Assembly (NCBI GenBank): GCA_025054575.1
Contig: JANWZN010000008.1
Coordinates: 1-42,907, forward strand
Reading direction: 5' to 3'
DNA: 42,907 nucleotides
Source of the DNA: Geminicoccaceae bacterium
GTDB lineage: Bacteria; Pseudomonadota; Alphaproteobacteria; Geminicoccales; Geminicoccaceae
The position numbers were made by a program, and so were the translations under genes. How positions within the stretch are numbered: position 1 is the stretch's first letter; each line of letters starts with the position of its first letter. Shown piece after piece: positions 20,899-29,401 of this stretch. The notes beneath the pieces were generated by a model that searched no databases, was not told the origin of the DNA, and worked only from the letters and a program-made list of their open reading frames with translations.

Positions 20899-22428
20899 AT
20901 GGCAGCGACGGCACCCTCGACCCTTCTCGATCTCTTGGCGACCGGCCGGGACGGCGATCCGGCCGTCCTCGCACCCGACCGACCACCGCTCTGCTTCGCC
21001 GGGCTGCGCGCGCTCGTCCGCGAGGTCGCCGGAGCCCTTCGAGCCCGTGGAATCGGCCCGGAGGACCGGGTCGCGATCGTTCTGCCGAACGGACCGGAGG
21101 CTGCGACCTCCTTCCTCACCGTGGCTTGCGCGGCCGCGACCGCGCCCTTGAACCCGGCCTATCGGGAAGAGGAGCTCGACTTCTATCTCGAAGACCTGAA
21201 AGCGAAGGCGGTCCTGGTCACGGCCGAGGAGCGGGGCCCGGCGGTGACCGTCGCCGAACGGCGGGGCTTGCAGCTCTTGCGCCTTTTGGTTCCGGCGGGC
21301 GCCGAGGCCGGCCGATTCTCGCTCGGCGCCGCGCAGCCGACCGATGCCACGCCCGCGCCCGAGGCGACCGCCCTCCTCCTCCACACCTCGGGCACGACGA
21401 GCCGACCCAAGCTCGTGCCCTTGAGCCACGCCAACCTCGCGGCCTCGGCGCGCCACATCGGCACCGCACTGGCGCTGTCACCCGCCGATCGTTGCCTCAA
21501 CATCATGCCCTTGTTCCACATCCACGGGCTGGTCGCGGCCGTCCTGTCTTCGCTCGCGGCCGGAGGGTCGGTGTTCTGCACGCCCGGCTTCAACGCGCTG
21601 CGCTTTTTCTCCTGGCTCGAGGAGGCGCAGCCCAGCTGGTACACGGCGGTGCCGACCATGCACCAGGCGATCCTCGCGCGCGCCGAACGCAACCCGGAGA
21701 TCCTCGCGCGCACGCGCTTGCGCTTGATCCGCTCGAGTTCGGCCTCGCTGCCGCCGCAGGTGATGCGGGCGCTCGAGGAGGTGTTCGGCTGCCCGGTGAT
21801 CGAGAGCTACGGGATGACCGAGGCGTCGCACCAGATGACCAGCAACCCGCTGCCGCCGCGGCCGCGCAAGCCCGGATCGGTGGGTGTGCCGGCCGGCCCG
21901 CTCGTGCGGATCGCCGATCCCTCGGCCCCCGTCCTGCTCGAAGGCGATGTCGAAGGCGAGGTCGTGATCTCGGGCCCGAACGTCACGCGCGGCTACGAAG
22001 CCAATCCGGAAGCCAACGCCAAATCGTTCTTCGAGGCCGAGGGACGGCGCTGGTTCCGGACCGGCGATCAGGGTCGCTTCGATGCTGACGGCTATCTGCG
22101 GATCACCGGTCGTCTCAAGGAGATCATCAACCGCGGCGGCGAGAAGGTGAGCCCGCTCGAGGTCGACGAGGTGCTGATGGACCACCCGGCGGTGGCCCAG
22201 TGCGTCACCTTCGCCATCCCGCACGAGAAGCTCGGCGAAGAGGTCGGGGCGGCGGTCGTCCTGCGCGAGGGGACGAGCGCCAGCGAGCAGGAGATCCGCG
22301 CCTTCGCCGCCACACGCCTGGCCGATTTCAAGGTGCCGCGGAAGATCGTGATCCTGGCCGAGATCCCCAAAGGCGCGACCGGCAAGCTGCAGCGGATCGG
22401 TCTCGCCCAGCGGCTGGGGCTCGCCTGA
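20899..22428 (+). CDS. AMP-forming acyl-CoA ligase, AAE3 / oxalyl-CoA synthetase-like
   Basis: 509-residue ANL enzyme. The P-loop LLHTSGTTSRPKLVPLSHAN (160-179) is intact. The stretches NIMPLFHIHGLVAAVLSSLAAG, WYTAVPTMHQAIL, SYGMTEASHQMTSNPLPP and NRGGEKVSPLEVDEVL (partly quoted) resemble plant AAE3 and yeast Pcs60 oxalate-CoA ligases more than FadD-type enzymes. The catalytic C-terminal lysine is K496 (GATGKLQRIG). It may activate oxalate or another short dicarboxylate, for formyl-CoA transferase/decarboxylase-type disposal, though no oxalyl-CoA decarboxylase is in the window. It overlaps the next gene by 1 nt (TGATG). Confidence 0.88.
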   Translation: MAATAPSTLLDLLATGRDGDPAVLAPDRPPLCFAGLRALVREVAGALRARGIGPEDRVAIVLPNGPEAATSFLTVACAAATAPLNPAYREEELDFYLEDLKAKAVLVTAEERGPAVTVAERRGLQLLRLLVPAGAEAGRFSLGAAQPTDATPAPEATALLLHTSGTTSRPKLVPLSHANLAASARHIGTALALSPADRCLNIMPLFHIHGLVAAVLSSLAAGGSVFCTPGFNALRFFSWLEEAQPSWYTAVPTMHQAILARAERNPEILARTRLRLIRSSSASLPPQVMRALEEVFGCPVIESYGMTEASHQMTSNPLPPRPRKPGSVGVPAGPLVRIADPSAPVLLEGDVEGEVVISGPNVTRGYEANPEANAKSFFEAEGRRWFRTGDQGRFDADGYLRITGRLKEIINRGGEKVSPLEVDEVLMDHPAVAQCVTFAIPHEKLGEEVGAAVVLREGTSASEQEIRAFAATRLADFKVPRKIVILAEIPKGATGKLQRIGLAQRLGLA

Positions 22429-23417
22429 TGCGGATCTGCGTGTTCGGCGCGGGCGCGATCGGCGGCTATCTCGCCGCCAAGCTCGCGAGCCGGGAAGAGA
22501 ACGAGGTCGCGGTCGTGGCCCGCGGCGCGCATCTGGACGCCATCCGCCGCAACGGGCTCGTGCTGGTCGAGGGCGAGCGGCAGACCGTGACCCGGCCCAA
22601 GGCGAGCGCGGATTCGCGTGAGCTCGGCCCACAGGAGTACGTCATCGTCACCTTGAAGGCGCATCAGATCCCGGCCGCGGTGCCGGCGATCGAACCGCTG
22701 CTCGGCCCCGAAACCGCGATCGTCTGGGCGGTGAACGGCGTTCCCTGGTGGTATTTCTACGGCTTGGAGGGCCCCTGGCGCGATCGACGGCTCGAGAGCG
22801 TCGATCCGGGCGGGACGATCTGGGCGCGGCTCGAGCCGAGGCGCGCGATCGGCTGCGTCGTCTATCCGGCGGCCGAGGTGCACGAGCCCGGCGTCGTGAC
22901 CCTGGTCGAGGGCGACCGCTTCTCGCTCGGCGAGCCCACTGGCGAGCGAACGGCGCGGGTCGAGGCGCTCTCCCGGACGCTCGTCGCGGCCGGGCTCAAG
23001 GCCCCGGTGCGCCCCAAGATCCGCGACGAGATCTGGATCAAGCTCTGGGGCAACCTCGCCTTCAATCCGATCAGCGCCCTCACCCGCGCAACGCTCGATA
23101 GGATCTGCGCCGATCTCGGCACGCGTGCGGTGGCACGCGCCATGATGGTCGAAGCGCAGGCGGTCGCCGAAAAGCTCGGGGTCCGCTTCGCGATCGACGT
23201 CGACAAACGAATCGAGGGCGCGGCCGCGGTCGGGGCGCACAAGACCTCGATGTTGCAGGACCTCGAACGCGGCCGGCCGATGGAGATCGACGCTCTCGTC
23301 ACGGCCGTGCTCGAGCTCGCGCGGCTCGTGGAGGTGCCGACCCCGACCATCGCCACCGTTCACGCGCTCGTGACGCTCGCGGGTCGGGTCGCCGGTTGCT
23401 ACCCGACCAGCGGCTGA
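22428..23417 (+). CDS. Ketopantoate reductase family (PanE/ApbA) oxidoreductase
   Basis: 329-residue NADPH-dependent 2-dehydropantoate 2-reductase-like protein. The Rossmann motif GAGAIGGYLAAKLA (7-20) opens the chain. YVIVTLKAHQIP, NGVPWW, DEIWIKLWGNLAFNPISALT with the catalytic Lys and Asn, and a C-terminal domain with HKTSMLQDLERGRPMEID are present. The ATG is fused with the stop of the AAE3-like ligase, so the two are co-translated. That pairing suggests a specialised 2-oxo-acid reductase rather than the housekeeping pantothenate enzyme. No pantothenate genes are nearby. Confidence 0.88.
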   Translation: MRICVFGAGAIGGYLAAKLASREENEVAVVARGAHLDAIRRNGLVLVEGERQTVTRPKASADSRELGPQEYVIVTLKAHQIPAAVPAIEPLLGPETAIVWAVNGVPWWYFYGLEGPWRDRRLESVDPGGTIWARLEPRRAIGCVVYPAAEVHEPGVVTLVEGDRFSLGEPTGERTARVEALSRTLVAAGLKAPVRPKIRDEIWIKLWGNLAFNPISALTRATLDRICADLGTRAVARAMMVEAQAVAEKLGVRFAIDVDKRIEGAAAVGAHKTSMLQDLERGRPMEIDALVTAVLELARLVEVPTPTIATVHALVTLAGRVAGCYPTSG

Positions 23418-23423
23418 GCCGGC

Positions 23424-24149
23424 TCAATCGAGCAGCCGCTCGACGCCCTGAGCGTAGCGTTCGAGGGCCGCCGGGTCCTTGATCACGAGCTCGCCTCGGC
23501 CCTTGGCCAAGACACCGCGGCGCGCGAGCTCGCTCTGCACGCGCGAGACCGCTTCGCGATGCGTCACCACGGTGGCGGCGATGTCGGCGTGCTTGGGCGG
23601 CGGCGCGATCCGCAATGGCGCGCCCGGTGTCGCCGCGAGCCGCGCGAGCCGCAGATATTCGGCACAGATCCGGGCCGGGACGGGCGAGGCGAACTCGTGC
23701 ACCCGCTGGCTCAGCGCCCGCACGAGCCGGGCGAGCTTGACGAGCGTGGCCTTCATCACCGCCGGCTCGCGCTGGAGCAGCGCCCAGAACTCCTGCGCCG
23801 TCATCGAGCCCAAAAGCGAATCCTCGAGGGCCACGACGTCCGCCGAGCGCGGCTCGCCGTCGATCGCCGCGATCTCGCCGAACGAGCTGCCCGGTCCGAG
23901 ATCGCGAAAGGCGACCTCGCGGCCGCTCTCGGCGAAGGTGGTGACCCGGACCTTGCCCGAGAGGACGAAGAAGACGTCGCGGCCGGGATCGAGCCGACCG
24001 ACGATCGTCTGCTCGCTCTCGTAGTGGCGGACTCGGATCATGGGCAGCAAGGCCGCGAGGCCCCGCTCGCCGAGCCCGGAGAGGATATCCACCCGCTCGA
24101 GCCGTTGCGCGAGCGGGGCGCGCTCGGCGGACCGCACCGGGCTCGTCAT
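23424..24149 (-). CDS. Crp/Fnr-family transcriptional regulator
   Basis: 241-residue regulator with an N-terminal cyclic-nucleotide-binding jelly roll (about 10-130: VRHYESEQTIVGRLDPGRDVFFVLSG, partly quoted, and PGSSFGEIAAIDGEPRSADVVA) and a C-terminal winged helix (about 165-220: IAATVVTHREAVSRVQSELARRG). There are no FNR-type iron-sulfur cysteines. The PGSSFGEIAAIDG loop retains the FGE of cNMP binding, but the Arg-Ser pair is RSADV, so a cNMP ligand is plausible yet unproven. Its ATG overlaps the trxC stop by 4 nt, so it is probably co-transcribed with thioredoxin 2. Confidence 0.9.
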   Translation of the reverse strand: MTSPVRSAERAPLAQRLERVDILSGLGERGLAALLPMIRVRHYESEQTIVGRLDPGRDVFFVLSGKVRVTTFAESGREVAFRDLGPGSSFGEIAAIDGEPRSADVVALEDSLLGSMTAQEFWALLQREPAVMKATLVKLARLVRALSQRVHEFASPVPARICAEYLRLARLAATPGAPLRIAPPPKHADIAATVVTHREAVSRVQSELARRGVLAKGRGELVIKDPAALERYAQGVERLLD

Positions 24150-24592
24150 GCTCGCCCCGCGAGCGCACGCTCCAGCCACGCCGCGAGCGTCTGCAGCGGC
24201 ATCGCCCCGCTCGTGCGCGCGATCTCGCGGCCGTTGTCGAACAGGATCAGCGTCGGCACCGAAGCGACCGCGAACCGGGCGGCGAGGTCGGGTGCCGCGT
24301 CGATGTCGAGCTTGGCGATCCGAGCGCGCGGCTCGAGCCGCTGTGCCGCCTGCTCGAGGACCGGCGCCATCATGCGGCACGGACCGCACCAGGCGGCCCA
24401 GAAATCGACGAGCACCGGCAGATCGGAGCGAGCGGTTTGGACTTCGAACGTGTCGCGCGTGAGCTCGATCGGCCGGCCGAGGAACAGCCGCCCGCCGCAG
24501 CGGCCGCACTTGGCGGCCTCGGCGGGGCGATCGCCGGGCACACGGTTGACCGCGTTGCAAGCCGGACAGACGACGTGCCGCGCGCTGACCAT
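24146..24592 (-). CDS. trxC: Thioredoxin 2 (TrxC) with N-terminal zinc ribbon
   Basis: 148-residue disulfide reductase. The extra N-terminal zinc ribbon has C9-x-x-C12 and C29-x-x-C32, the hallmark of TrxC. The thioredoxin fold follows with WCGPC at 68-72, DIDAAPDLAARF and the cis-Pro loop VASVPTLILF. The ATG at 24592 is preceded by GGAGAAGAGC; earlier in-frame starts add non-homologous residues. First gene of a trxC-crp/fnr unit overlapping by 4 nt, suggesting that oxidative stress or a redox cue connects the two. Confidence 0.95.
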   Translation of the reverse strand: MVSARHVVCPACNAVNRVPGDRPAEAAKCGRCGGRLFLGRPIELTRDTFEVQTARSDLPVLVDFWAAWCGPCRMMAPVLEQAAQRLEPRARIAKLDIDAAPDLAARFAVASVPTLILFDNGREIARTSGAMPLQTLAAWLERALAGRA

Positions 24593-24810
24593 GCTCTTCT
24601 CCTCGCCCGACGGGCTTCCCGGGTCAACGGTCCGGAGCATGCAGATCGTTCGGCGCGAATTCAACCTTTGCGCGATGTTGTCCCGCAACCACGCGCCCAA
24701 GGGCGTATCTCGGACACCGCGTCGCGCACCAATCTAGGTGCCGTTGCATGCGCGCGGCGAGACGAATAAGGGTGAGGCTGGGTGGTCCGGAACAAGGGGG
24801 ACGTCCCGTC

Positions 24811-25308
24811 ATGGGCAGCACCGGCTCGAGGTTTCTCGCCCTCGGCGTCGTCGCTCTTTCCGGGCTCGGGCTCGCCGCCTGCACGACCGTGCCGCCGCGC
24901 GCTGCCGACCGCGCCGAGGAGGAGTGCCGCGCCGAGGCGCGCGCCGAGGGCTTCCGCGAGATCTCGGCCGAGGCCTCGTCGACCGGCATCGGCGACACGG
25001 TCCTGGTCAACATGAACGCGCGCCGCGACGGCCAGGACTACACCGGGTCGTGCACCTACGACCGCAGCACCAGGCGGGTGCGCCTCAGCATGTCCCGCGT
25101 CGGCGAGGCGGACGGCGAGCGGTTCGCGCGCGCCCGTGAGGCCTGCCGCGAGGAGGCGGTCGATCGCGGCTACGAGGTGCGGGGTACGAGCGACGTCCGT
25201 CGGGTCGGCGACACGATCCGCATGACCCTGGATCTGCGCCGGCGTGGTCGGTCCTACGAGGGCTATTGTCGCTACGCCGATCGGCGCGCCGATCTCGAGA
25301 TCCGCTGA
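24811..25308 (+). CDS. Small lipoprotein with two tandem copies of a Cys-containing domain
   Basis: 165-residue secreted lipoprotein of unknown function. A signal peptide (MGSTGSRFLALGVVALSGLG) ends in the lipobox LAAC with C24. The mature part contains two related halves of about 60 residues. Each starts EEC/EAC plus Glu/Ala-rich residues, then GDT followed by a V/M-rich strand, then R-R-x-G-x-x-Y-x-G-x-C-x-Y, then R-x-L/I. The pairs of cysteines could form disulfides in the periplasm. I do not recognise the family. The start at 24811 is set by the signal peptide; the upstream G-run is a weak ribosome site. Confidence 0.75.
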   Translation: MGSTGSRFLALGVVALSGLGLAACTTVPPRAADRAEEECRAEARAEGFREISAEASSTGIGDTVLVNMNARRDGQDYTGSCTYDRSTRRVRLSMSRVGEADGERFARAREACREEAVDRGYEVRGTSDVRRVGDTIRMTLDLRRRGRSYEGYCRYADRRADLEIR

Positions 25309-25487
25309 CGGGAACCCGCCTGCGCCCCACCGAGCGCGATAGCCGAACTCGGTCACCTCGATGGTGAACGAAGTACGCTCGGTTCGCACTGACGAGTGTG
25401 GCGCCTTACCGCAGGCGGCGATACCTTCCGCCCGATCTCGGCCTACTCCAAGCTATCGTCGATAGACAGCGGATCGATATCCGAAGC

Positions 25488-26633
25488 ATGGCGATCATCA
25501 TCGGTGAAGGGCGCGATCGCGGACCGCGAGGTGGCAGCGTGGAGCGGTTGCTCGGTACGGCCGACGACGATCAGATCCTGGGCGATCCGTTCAGCGGCGG
25601 CAACCGCAGCGCCTTCCCCGACAACGGGCGAACGCTCGCCGGCGGGCGTGGTGGCCGCGACCGGGTCGAGGCCCTCGAAGGCGACGATCTCGTGATCGGC
25701 GACGCCTGGATCGTCGAGGGCGTCGGCCGCGCCGCGGGCGACCGGATCCTGACCGGCCCGGGCTCGGATTTCGCCCTCGGCGACGCGCATCTCGTGCGGG
25801 GCCGCGGACGCGGCGGATCGGACCAGATCCGGCTCGGTCCCGACGACGACCTCGCCGCCGGCGACGCCCAGACCCTGGCCGGCACCGCCCGCGGCGGGCA
25901 CGATCGCCTGTCGGGTGGCGAGGGCTTCGATTTCTTGTTCGGCGACGCTCGGTTCCTCGACGAGCAGAGCCGCGGCGGCGACGATCGCCTGCACGGCGGC
26001 GCCCTGTTCGATCTCTTGGTCGGCGACGGCGAGGTCCTCGACGGCCGAGCGCGCGGCGGTGACGACGTGCTGCGAGGCGGGGGCGGCGGCGACGAGCTCT
26101 ACGGCGACTCTCAGCTCATGAGCGGGACGAGCCGCGGCGGCAACGACCGGCTGTTCGGTGGCTCGGGCTTCGACTTCCTCGTGGGCGACGCCTTGCGCGC
26201 GAGCGAGGGCGTCGTCTGCGGCCGGGATCGCGTGGTCGGCGGGAGCGGCAACGACTTCTTGGTCGGCGACGTGGCCGTCGCCGAGGGTGTGGTGATCTGT
26301 GGTGACGACGTGATCGACGGCGGCCCCGGCGACGACCAGCTCTGCGGCGACGTGATCGACGCCGGTCCGGCGCCGACGGTCGTCCGTGGGCGCGACGTCT
26401 TCCGGTTCGGGCGCGACAGCGGTGCCGATAGCGTGCTCGACTTCGAGCCCGGCAGGGACGTGCTCGACTTTCGCGGGTTCGGTGGCGATCGCGCCGCGGT
26501 GCGCTTCATCGACCTCGGCAATGCGGTGCTGATCGACCTCGACGGCACCGAGGCTCCGATCCAGCAAGTGCTGCTCCTCGAGGTGAGCCTCCCATCGGTC
26601 GTGCGCGAGATCGACCAGACCGTTCTTTTCTAA
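25488..26633 (+). CDS. RTX-like calcium-binding repeat protein (27-residue super-repeats)
   Basis: 381-residue acidic, Gly/Asp-rich protein, probably exported by a type I system and folded by calcium outside the cell. Residues 55-271 are eight tandem units of 27 residues (one of 28), each roughly GGxDRLxGGxGxDxLxGDaxxLxGxxR. The C-terminal domain has DVFRFGRDSGADSVLDFEPG and VLDFRGFGG, the cap seen in serralysin-type RTX C-termini. No signal peptide is present, as expected for type I secretion. The start is uncertain: the ATG at 25488 is preferred on codon usage, though a GTG at 25398 is in frame and open. No transporter genes lie nearby. Confidence 0.8.
   Translation: MAIIIGEGRDRGPRGGSVERLLGTADDDQILGDPFSGGNRSAFPDNGRTLAGGRGGRDRVEALEGDDLVIGDAWIVEGVGRAAGDRILTGPGSDFALGDAHLVRGRGRGGSDQIRLGPDDDLAAGDAQTLAGTARGGHDRLSGGEGFDFLFGDARFLDEQSRGGDDRLHGGALFDLLVGDGEVLDGRARGGDDVLRGGGGGDELYGDSQLMSGTSRGGNDRLFGGSGFDFLVGDALRASEGVVCGRDRVVGGSGNDFLVGDVAVAEGVVICGDDVIDGGPGDDQLCGDVIDAGPAPTVVRGRDVFRFGRDSGADSVLDFEPGRDVLDFRGFGGDRAAVRFIDLGNAVLIDLDGTEAPIQQVLLLEVSLPSVVREIDQTVLF
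25650..26300 (+). repeat. Eight tandem ~81-bp units encoding RTX 27-mers
   Basis: Protein-level repeats at residues 55-81, 82-108, 109-135, 136-162, 163-189, 190-216, 217-244 and 245-271 of the RTX-like protein. The nucleotide copies have diverged, so the array is old rather than recently expanded. Confidence 0.8.
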
Positions 26634-26962
26634 TACTCCTCTCCCGAAGTGCCACTGGGCGGTGTGGCGCTCGGGCCCGGTCCGCCTGCTCGTCGGTCGA
26701 CGTCGGGCGCGGCTCGGGGCGGTTCGCCGGAGATCGGGGCATGGAGCGAGCGTGCATAACGTTCGATCCGGGCGGGTCGTGCACCGGCCCGTGGACGCTC
26801 GGACGCGGGTCCGAGGCGGCAGCCGAGCAAGTCGGGACGGAAGGTCCGGCGGCGATCCTCCCCTCGCCCGTGAGCGGGGCCGGGTTGGACCGGTCGACCA
26901 CCCGGGTCCCCACGGCGGCTGCGTCGGCGGCTGCCGGCGTGCGGGGTTGAAGGCCAGCGGGC
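26634..26962. other. Intergenic region before the acylase gene
   Basis: About 330 bp. A 69-codon open frame (26741-26950) has no Shine-Dalgarno site, signal or familiar motif and is probably chance. No promoter or terminator could be read convincingly. Confidence 0.4.
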
Positions 26963-29338
26963 ATGCGCCGGATCGTGGCGCGCATCGCCCTCGCGTTCGC
27001 TGCGCTGGTGCTCGTCGCCGTCGGTGCGATCGTCGGGTTGTCGTGGGCGTCCCTGCCCGAGCACGAGGGCGAGATCGTCCTTTCCGGTCTCGACGGGCCG
27101 GTCGTGATCCTGCGCGACGCGCATGCGATCCCGACGATCCGGGCCACGAGCGAGCGCGATCTCTGGCGCGCGCTCGGCTTCGTCCACGGCACCGACCGGC
27201 TGGTCCAACTCGAGATCACGCGGCGGATCGGACGTGGCCGGCTGGCCGAGCTGGTCGGCGAGGCCGGGCTCGGCTTCGATCGCTTCTTCCGCACCCTGGG
27301 GCTCGCGCAGGTCGCCGAGACGGGGCTCGCCGCCTACAGCCCCGAGGAACGGGCCAAGCTCGACGCTTATGCCGAGGGCGTGAGCGCCGCCTTCGCTCGC
27401 GCCCGCGTTCTGCCACCCGAGCTCCTCGTGCTGGGCGTGCGCCCCGAGCCGTGGCGAGCGGCCGACACACTCCTCGTCCATCGGCTGATGGCGCTCGAGG
27501 TCGCGGGCTCCTGGCGCCGCGAGCTGTTGCGCGCCCGGCTGGCCCACATCCTGCCCCCCGAGCGGCTGGCCGACCTGCTGTCGGAGGAGGACTCGGACGG
27601 GCCCGTCAGCATCGCGCGTGCCGACCTGCCGCCTGCGGCACTGCTCGAGGGCCTGGTCGAGGTCCTGCCCGACCCGCAATCGATCGGGCTCGGCTCGAAC
27701 GCGTTCGTCCTCGCGGGCTCGCGGACCGCGTCCGGCGCAGCACTGCTGGCGAGCGATCCGCACCTGCCGCTGCGCGTCCCCGGCGTCTGGTACCTGGCCG
27801 TGCTCGAGGCGCCCGGGCTGCTGCTAGCTGGCGGCACCATCCCGGGCCTGCCGGCGGTCGTCATCGGCCGCAACGAGCAGCTCGCCTGGGGCCTCACGAC
27901 GACCGGTGCCGACAGCGAGGACCTGGTCCGGATCCGGCCCGATCCGGCCGATCCCGGGCGCTATCTGGTCGCGGGCGGGAGCGAGCCGTTCGTCGAGCGG
28001 ATCGAGACGATCGCCGTGCGGGGCCGCGAGGCCGAGCGTCTTTTGGTCCGTGAGACGCGCTTCGGGCCGATCGTCTCCGACATCGTGCGGGCTGGCGAGG
28101 TGGCACCACCCGACGAGCTCCTGGCCTTGCAATGGATCGGGCTGCGGACCGACGACCGGACGCTCGCCGCGGCCGAGGCGATGGGTCGGGCGCGCGACGT
28201 CGACGAGCTGCTCGATGCCCTCTCCCTGTTCGCGAGCCCGGTCCAGAACGTCGTCGTCGGCGACCGGAGCGGACGCATCGGGCTCGCCGTCGCGGGCCGC
28301 GTGCCGATCCGCCGCGACCACGACGGCAGCCTGCCGATCGAGGCGCGCGACGGGCGCGCGGACTGGCTCGGCTTCGTTCCCGCCGAGGCCCTGCCGCGGT
28401 CGGTCGATCCGCCCGCCGGTGTGCTCTTCAACGCCAACAACCGCGTCGTCGGCCCCGACTACCCCTACCTGATCACGAGCGAGTGGGACGGTCCGTTGCG
28501 AGCCCGACGGCTCGCGCAGCTCCTGGCCGAGCCGCGCGCCTTCGACCAGGAAGGAGCAGCTGCGATCCAGCTCGACCTCCTCTCGGGGGCGGCGCGGACG
28601 CTGTTGCCGGTCGTGTTGCCGCTCGCACAGTCGTCCGCGCCGGTCCCCACCCCGCTCCCCGAGATCGTGGCCGCGCTCGAGGCCTGGGACGGCACCATGC
28701 GGCTCGACCGGCCCGAGCCGCTCCTGTTCGCGGCTTGGCGCGAGGCGCTCGGGCACCGGCTGCTTGCGGACGAGCTCGGCCCCCTCGCCGCGGAGGTCTC
28801 GGGCCCGCGCCACGGGCTGCTCGCCCGGCTGCTGCGCGATCGTCCCGTCTGGTGCGACGACGTCCGGACAGCGGCCCGCGAGCGCTGCGAGGACATCGTC
28901 GCGGAGGCCCTGGGCGAGGCGTACGCCGCCCTCGCCGGCCGTCTCGGCGGCGATTGGCGCGGTTGGCGCTGGGGCTTCGAGCATCCGGCGGTCATGCCGC
29001 ATCGCCCGCTGGGCGAGCTGCCGATCCTGGGCCCGCTCCTCTCGATCGCGATCCCGATCGGTGGCGATGCCACCACACTCGCGGTGGCCGGCTATCGGGC
29101 GGTCGGCCCCGGCGGTCCGTTCCCCGTGCATCACGCGGCGGGTCTGCGGCTCGTGGCCGATCTCGCCGGTCGGACGAGCGAGGCGATCGCGGCCACGGGC
29201 CAGGTCGGTCATCCCTTCTCGCCGCACTATCGCGATCTCGCGCGGCTCTGGGCCGAGGGCCGAACGGTGCGGCTCGATCCCGATCGCGCCGAGCGCGAGG
29301 CGGCGCGCAGGCAAGACCTTCTTCCCCCTCCCCGGTAG
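26963..29338 (+). CDS. Penicillin amidase / AHL-acylase family (Ntn-hydrolase) membrane-anchored protein
   Basis: 791-residue Ntn-hydrolase precursor. An N-terminal hydrophobic helix (5-27) targets it to the periplasm. The alpha-chain contains VVILRDAHAIPTIRA and LGFVHGTDRLVQLEITRRIGRGRLAEL (partly quoted). Autocleavage is expected before S245 in GLGSNAFVLAGSRTASGAAL, giving an N-terminal nucleophile. ASDPHLPLRVPGVWYLA and IPGLPAVVIGRNEQLAWGLT (partly quoted) are beta-chain signatures, and the C-terminal Asn region has FNANNRVVG. Family members cleave penicillins, cephalosporins, acyl-homoserine lactones or other N-acyl compounds. Substrate cannot be inferred. It stands alone, 330 bp after the RTX gene. 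Confidence 0.9.
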   Translation: MRRIVARIALAFAALVLVAVGAIVGLSWASLPEHEGEIVLSGLDGPVVILRDAHAIPTIRATSERDLWRALGFVHGTDRLVQLEITRRIGRGRLAELVGEAGLGFDRFFRTLGLAQVAETGLAAYSPEERAKLDAYAEGVSAAFARARVLPPELLVLGVRPEPWRAADTLLVHRLMALEVAGSWRRELLRARLAHILPPERLADLLSEEDSDGPVSIARADLPPAALLEGLVEVLPDPQSIGLGSNAFVLAGSRTASGAALLASDPHLPLRVPGVWYLAVLEAPGLLLAGGTIPGLPAVVIGRNEQLAWGLTTTGADSEDLVRIRPDPADPGRYLVAGGSEPFVERIETIAVRGREAERLLVRETRFGPIVSDIVRAGEVAPPDELLALQWIGLRTDDRTLAAAEAMGRARDVDELLDALSLFASPVQNVVVGDRSGRIGLAVAGRVPIRRDHDGSLPIEARDGRADWLGFVPAEALPRSVDPPAGVLFNANNRVVGPDYPYLITSEWDGPLRARRLAQLLAEPRAFDQEGAAAIQLDLLSGAARTLLPVVLPLAQSSAPVPTPLPEIVAALEAWDGTMRLDRPEPLLFAAWREALGHRLLADELGPLAAEVSGPRHGLLARLLRDRPVWCDDVRTAARERCEDIVAEALGEAYAALAGRLGGDWRGWRWGFEHPAVMPHRPLGELPILGPLLSIAIPIGGDATTLAVAGYRAVGPGGPFPVHHAAGLRLVADLAGRTSEAIAATGQVGHPFSPHYRDLARLWAEGRTVRLDPDRAEREAARRQDLLPPPR

Positions 29339-29362
29339 ACGAGCTGCGCTCTTAGGGCCTAT

Positions 29363-29389
29363 GAGACAGTCTCTGAACTAGCTGATCAG
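29363..29389. promoter_or_regulatory. Two small palindromes upstream of an XRE gene (possible operator)
   Basis: GAGACAGTCTC (29363-29373, 5-bp arms) and CTGATCAG (29382-29389) lie within 40 bp of the GTG of the XRE regulator. Both are candidates for an autoregulatory operator. There is no second copy to confirm this. Confidence 0.3.
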
Positions 29390-29401
29390 GGGAGATCGCG
29401 G

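Noticed and set aside
20899-22428. The acyl-CoA ligase as an RpfB homologue belonging to the DSF system
   Set aside because: Motifs match AAE3/oxalyl-CoA synthetases rather than FadD/RpfB long-chain ligases, and it is 9 kb away with other genes between.
23424-24149. The Crp-family regulator as the c-di-GMP-responsive Clp of the DSF circuit
   Set aside because: Nothing in the sequence singles out Clp-type c-di-GMP contacts, and its operon partner is trxC.
26741-26950. Small 69-codon gene before the acylase
   Set aside because: No ribosome-binding site, no signal or motif, and expected by chance at this GC content.
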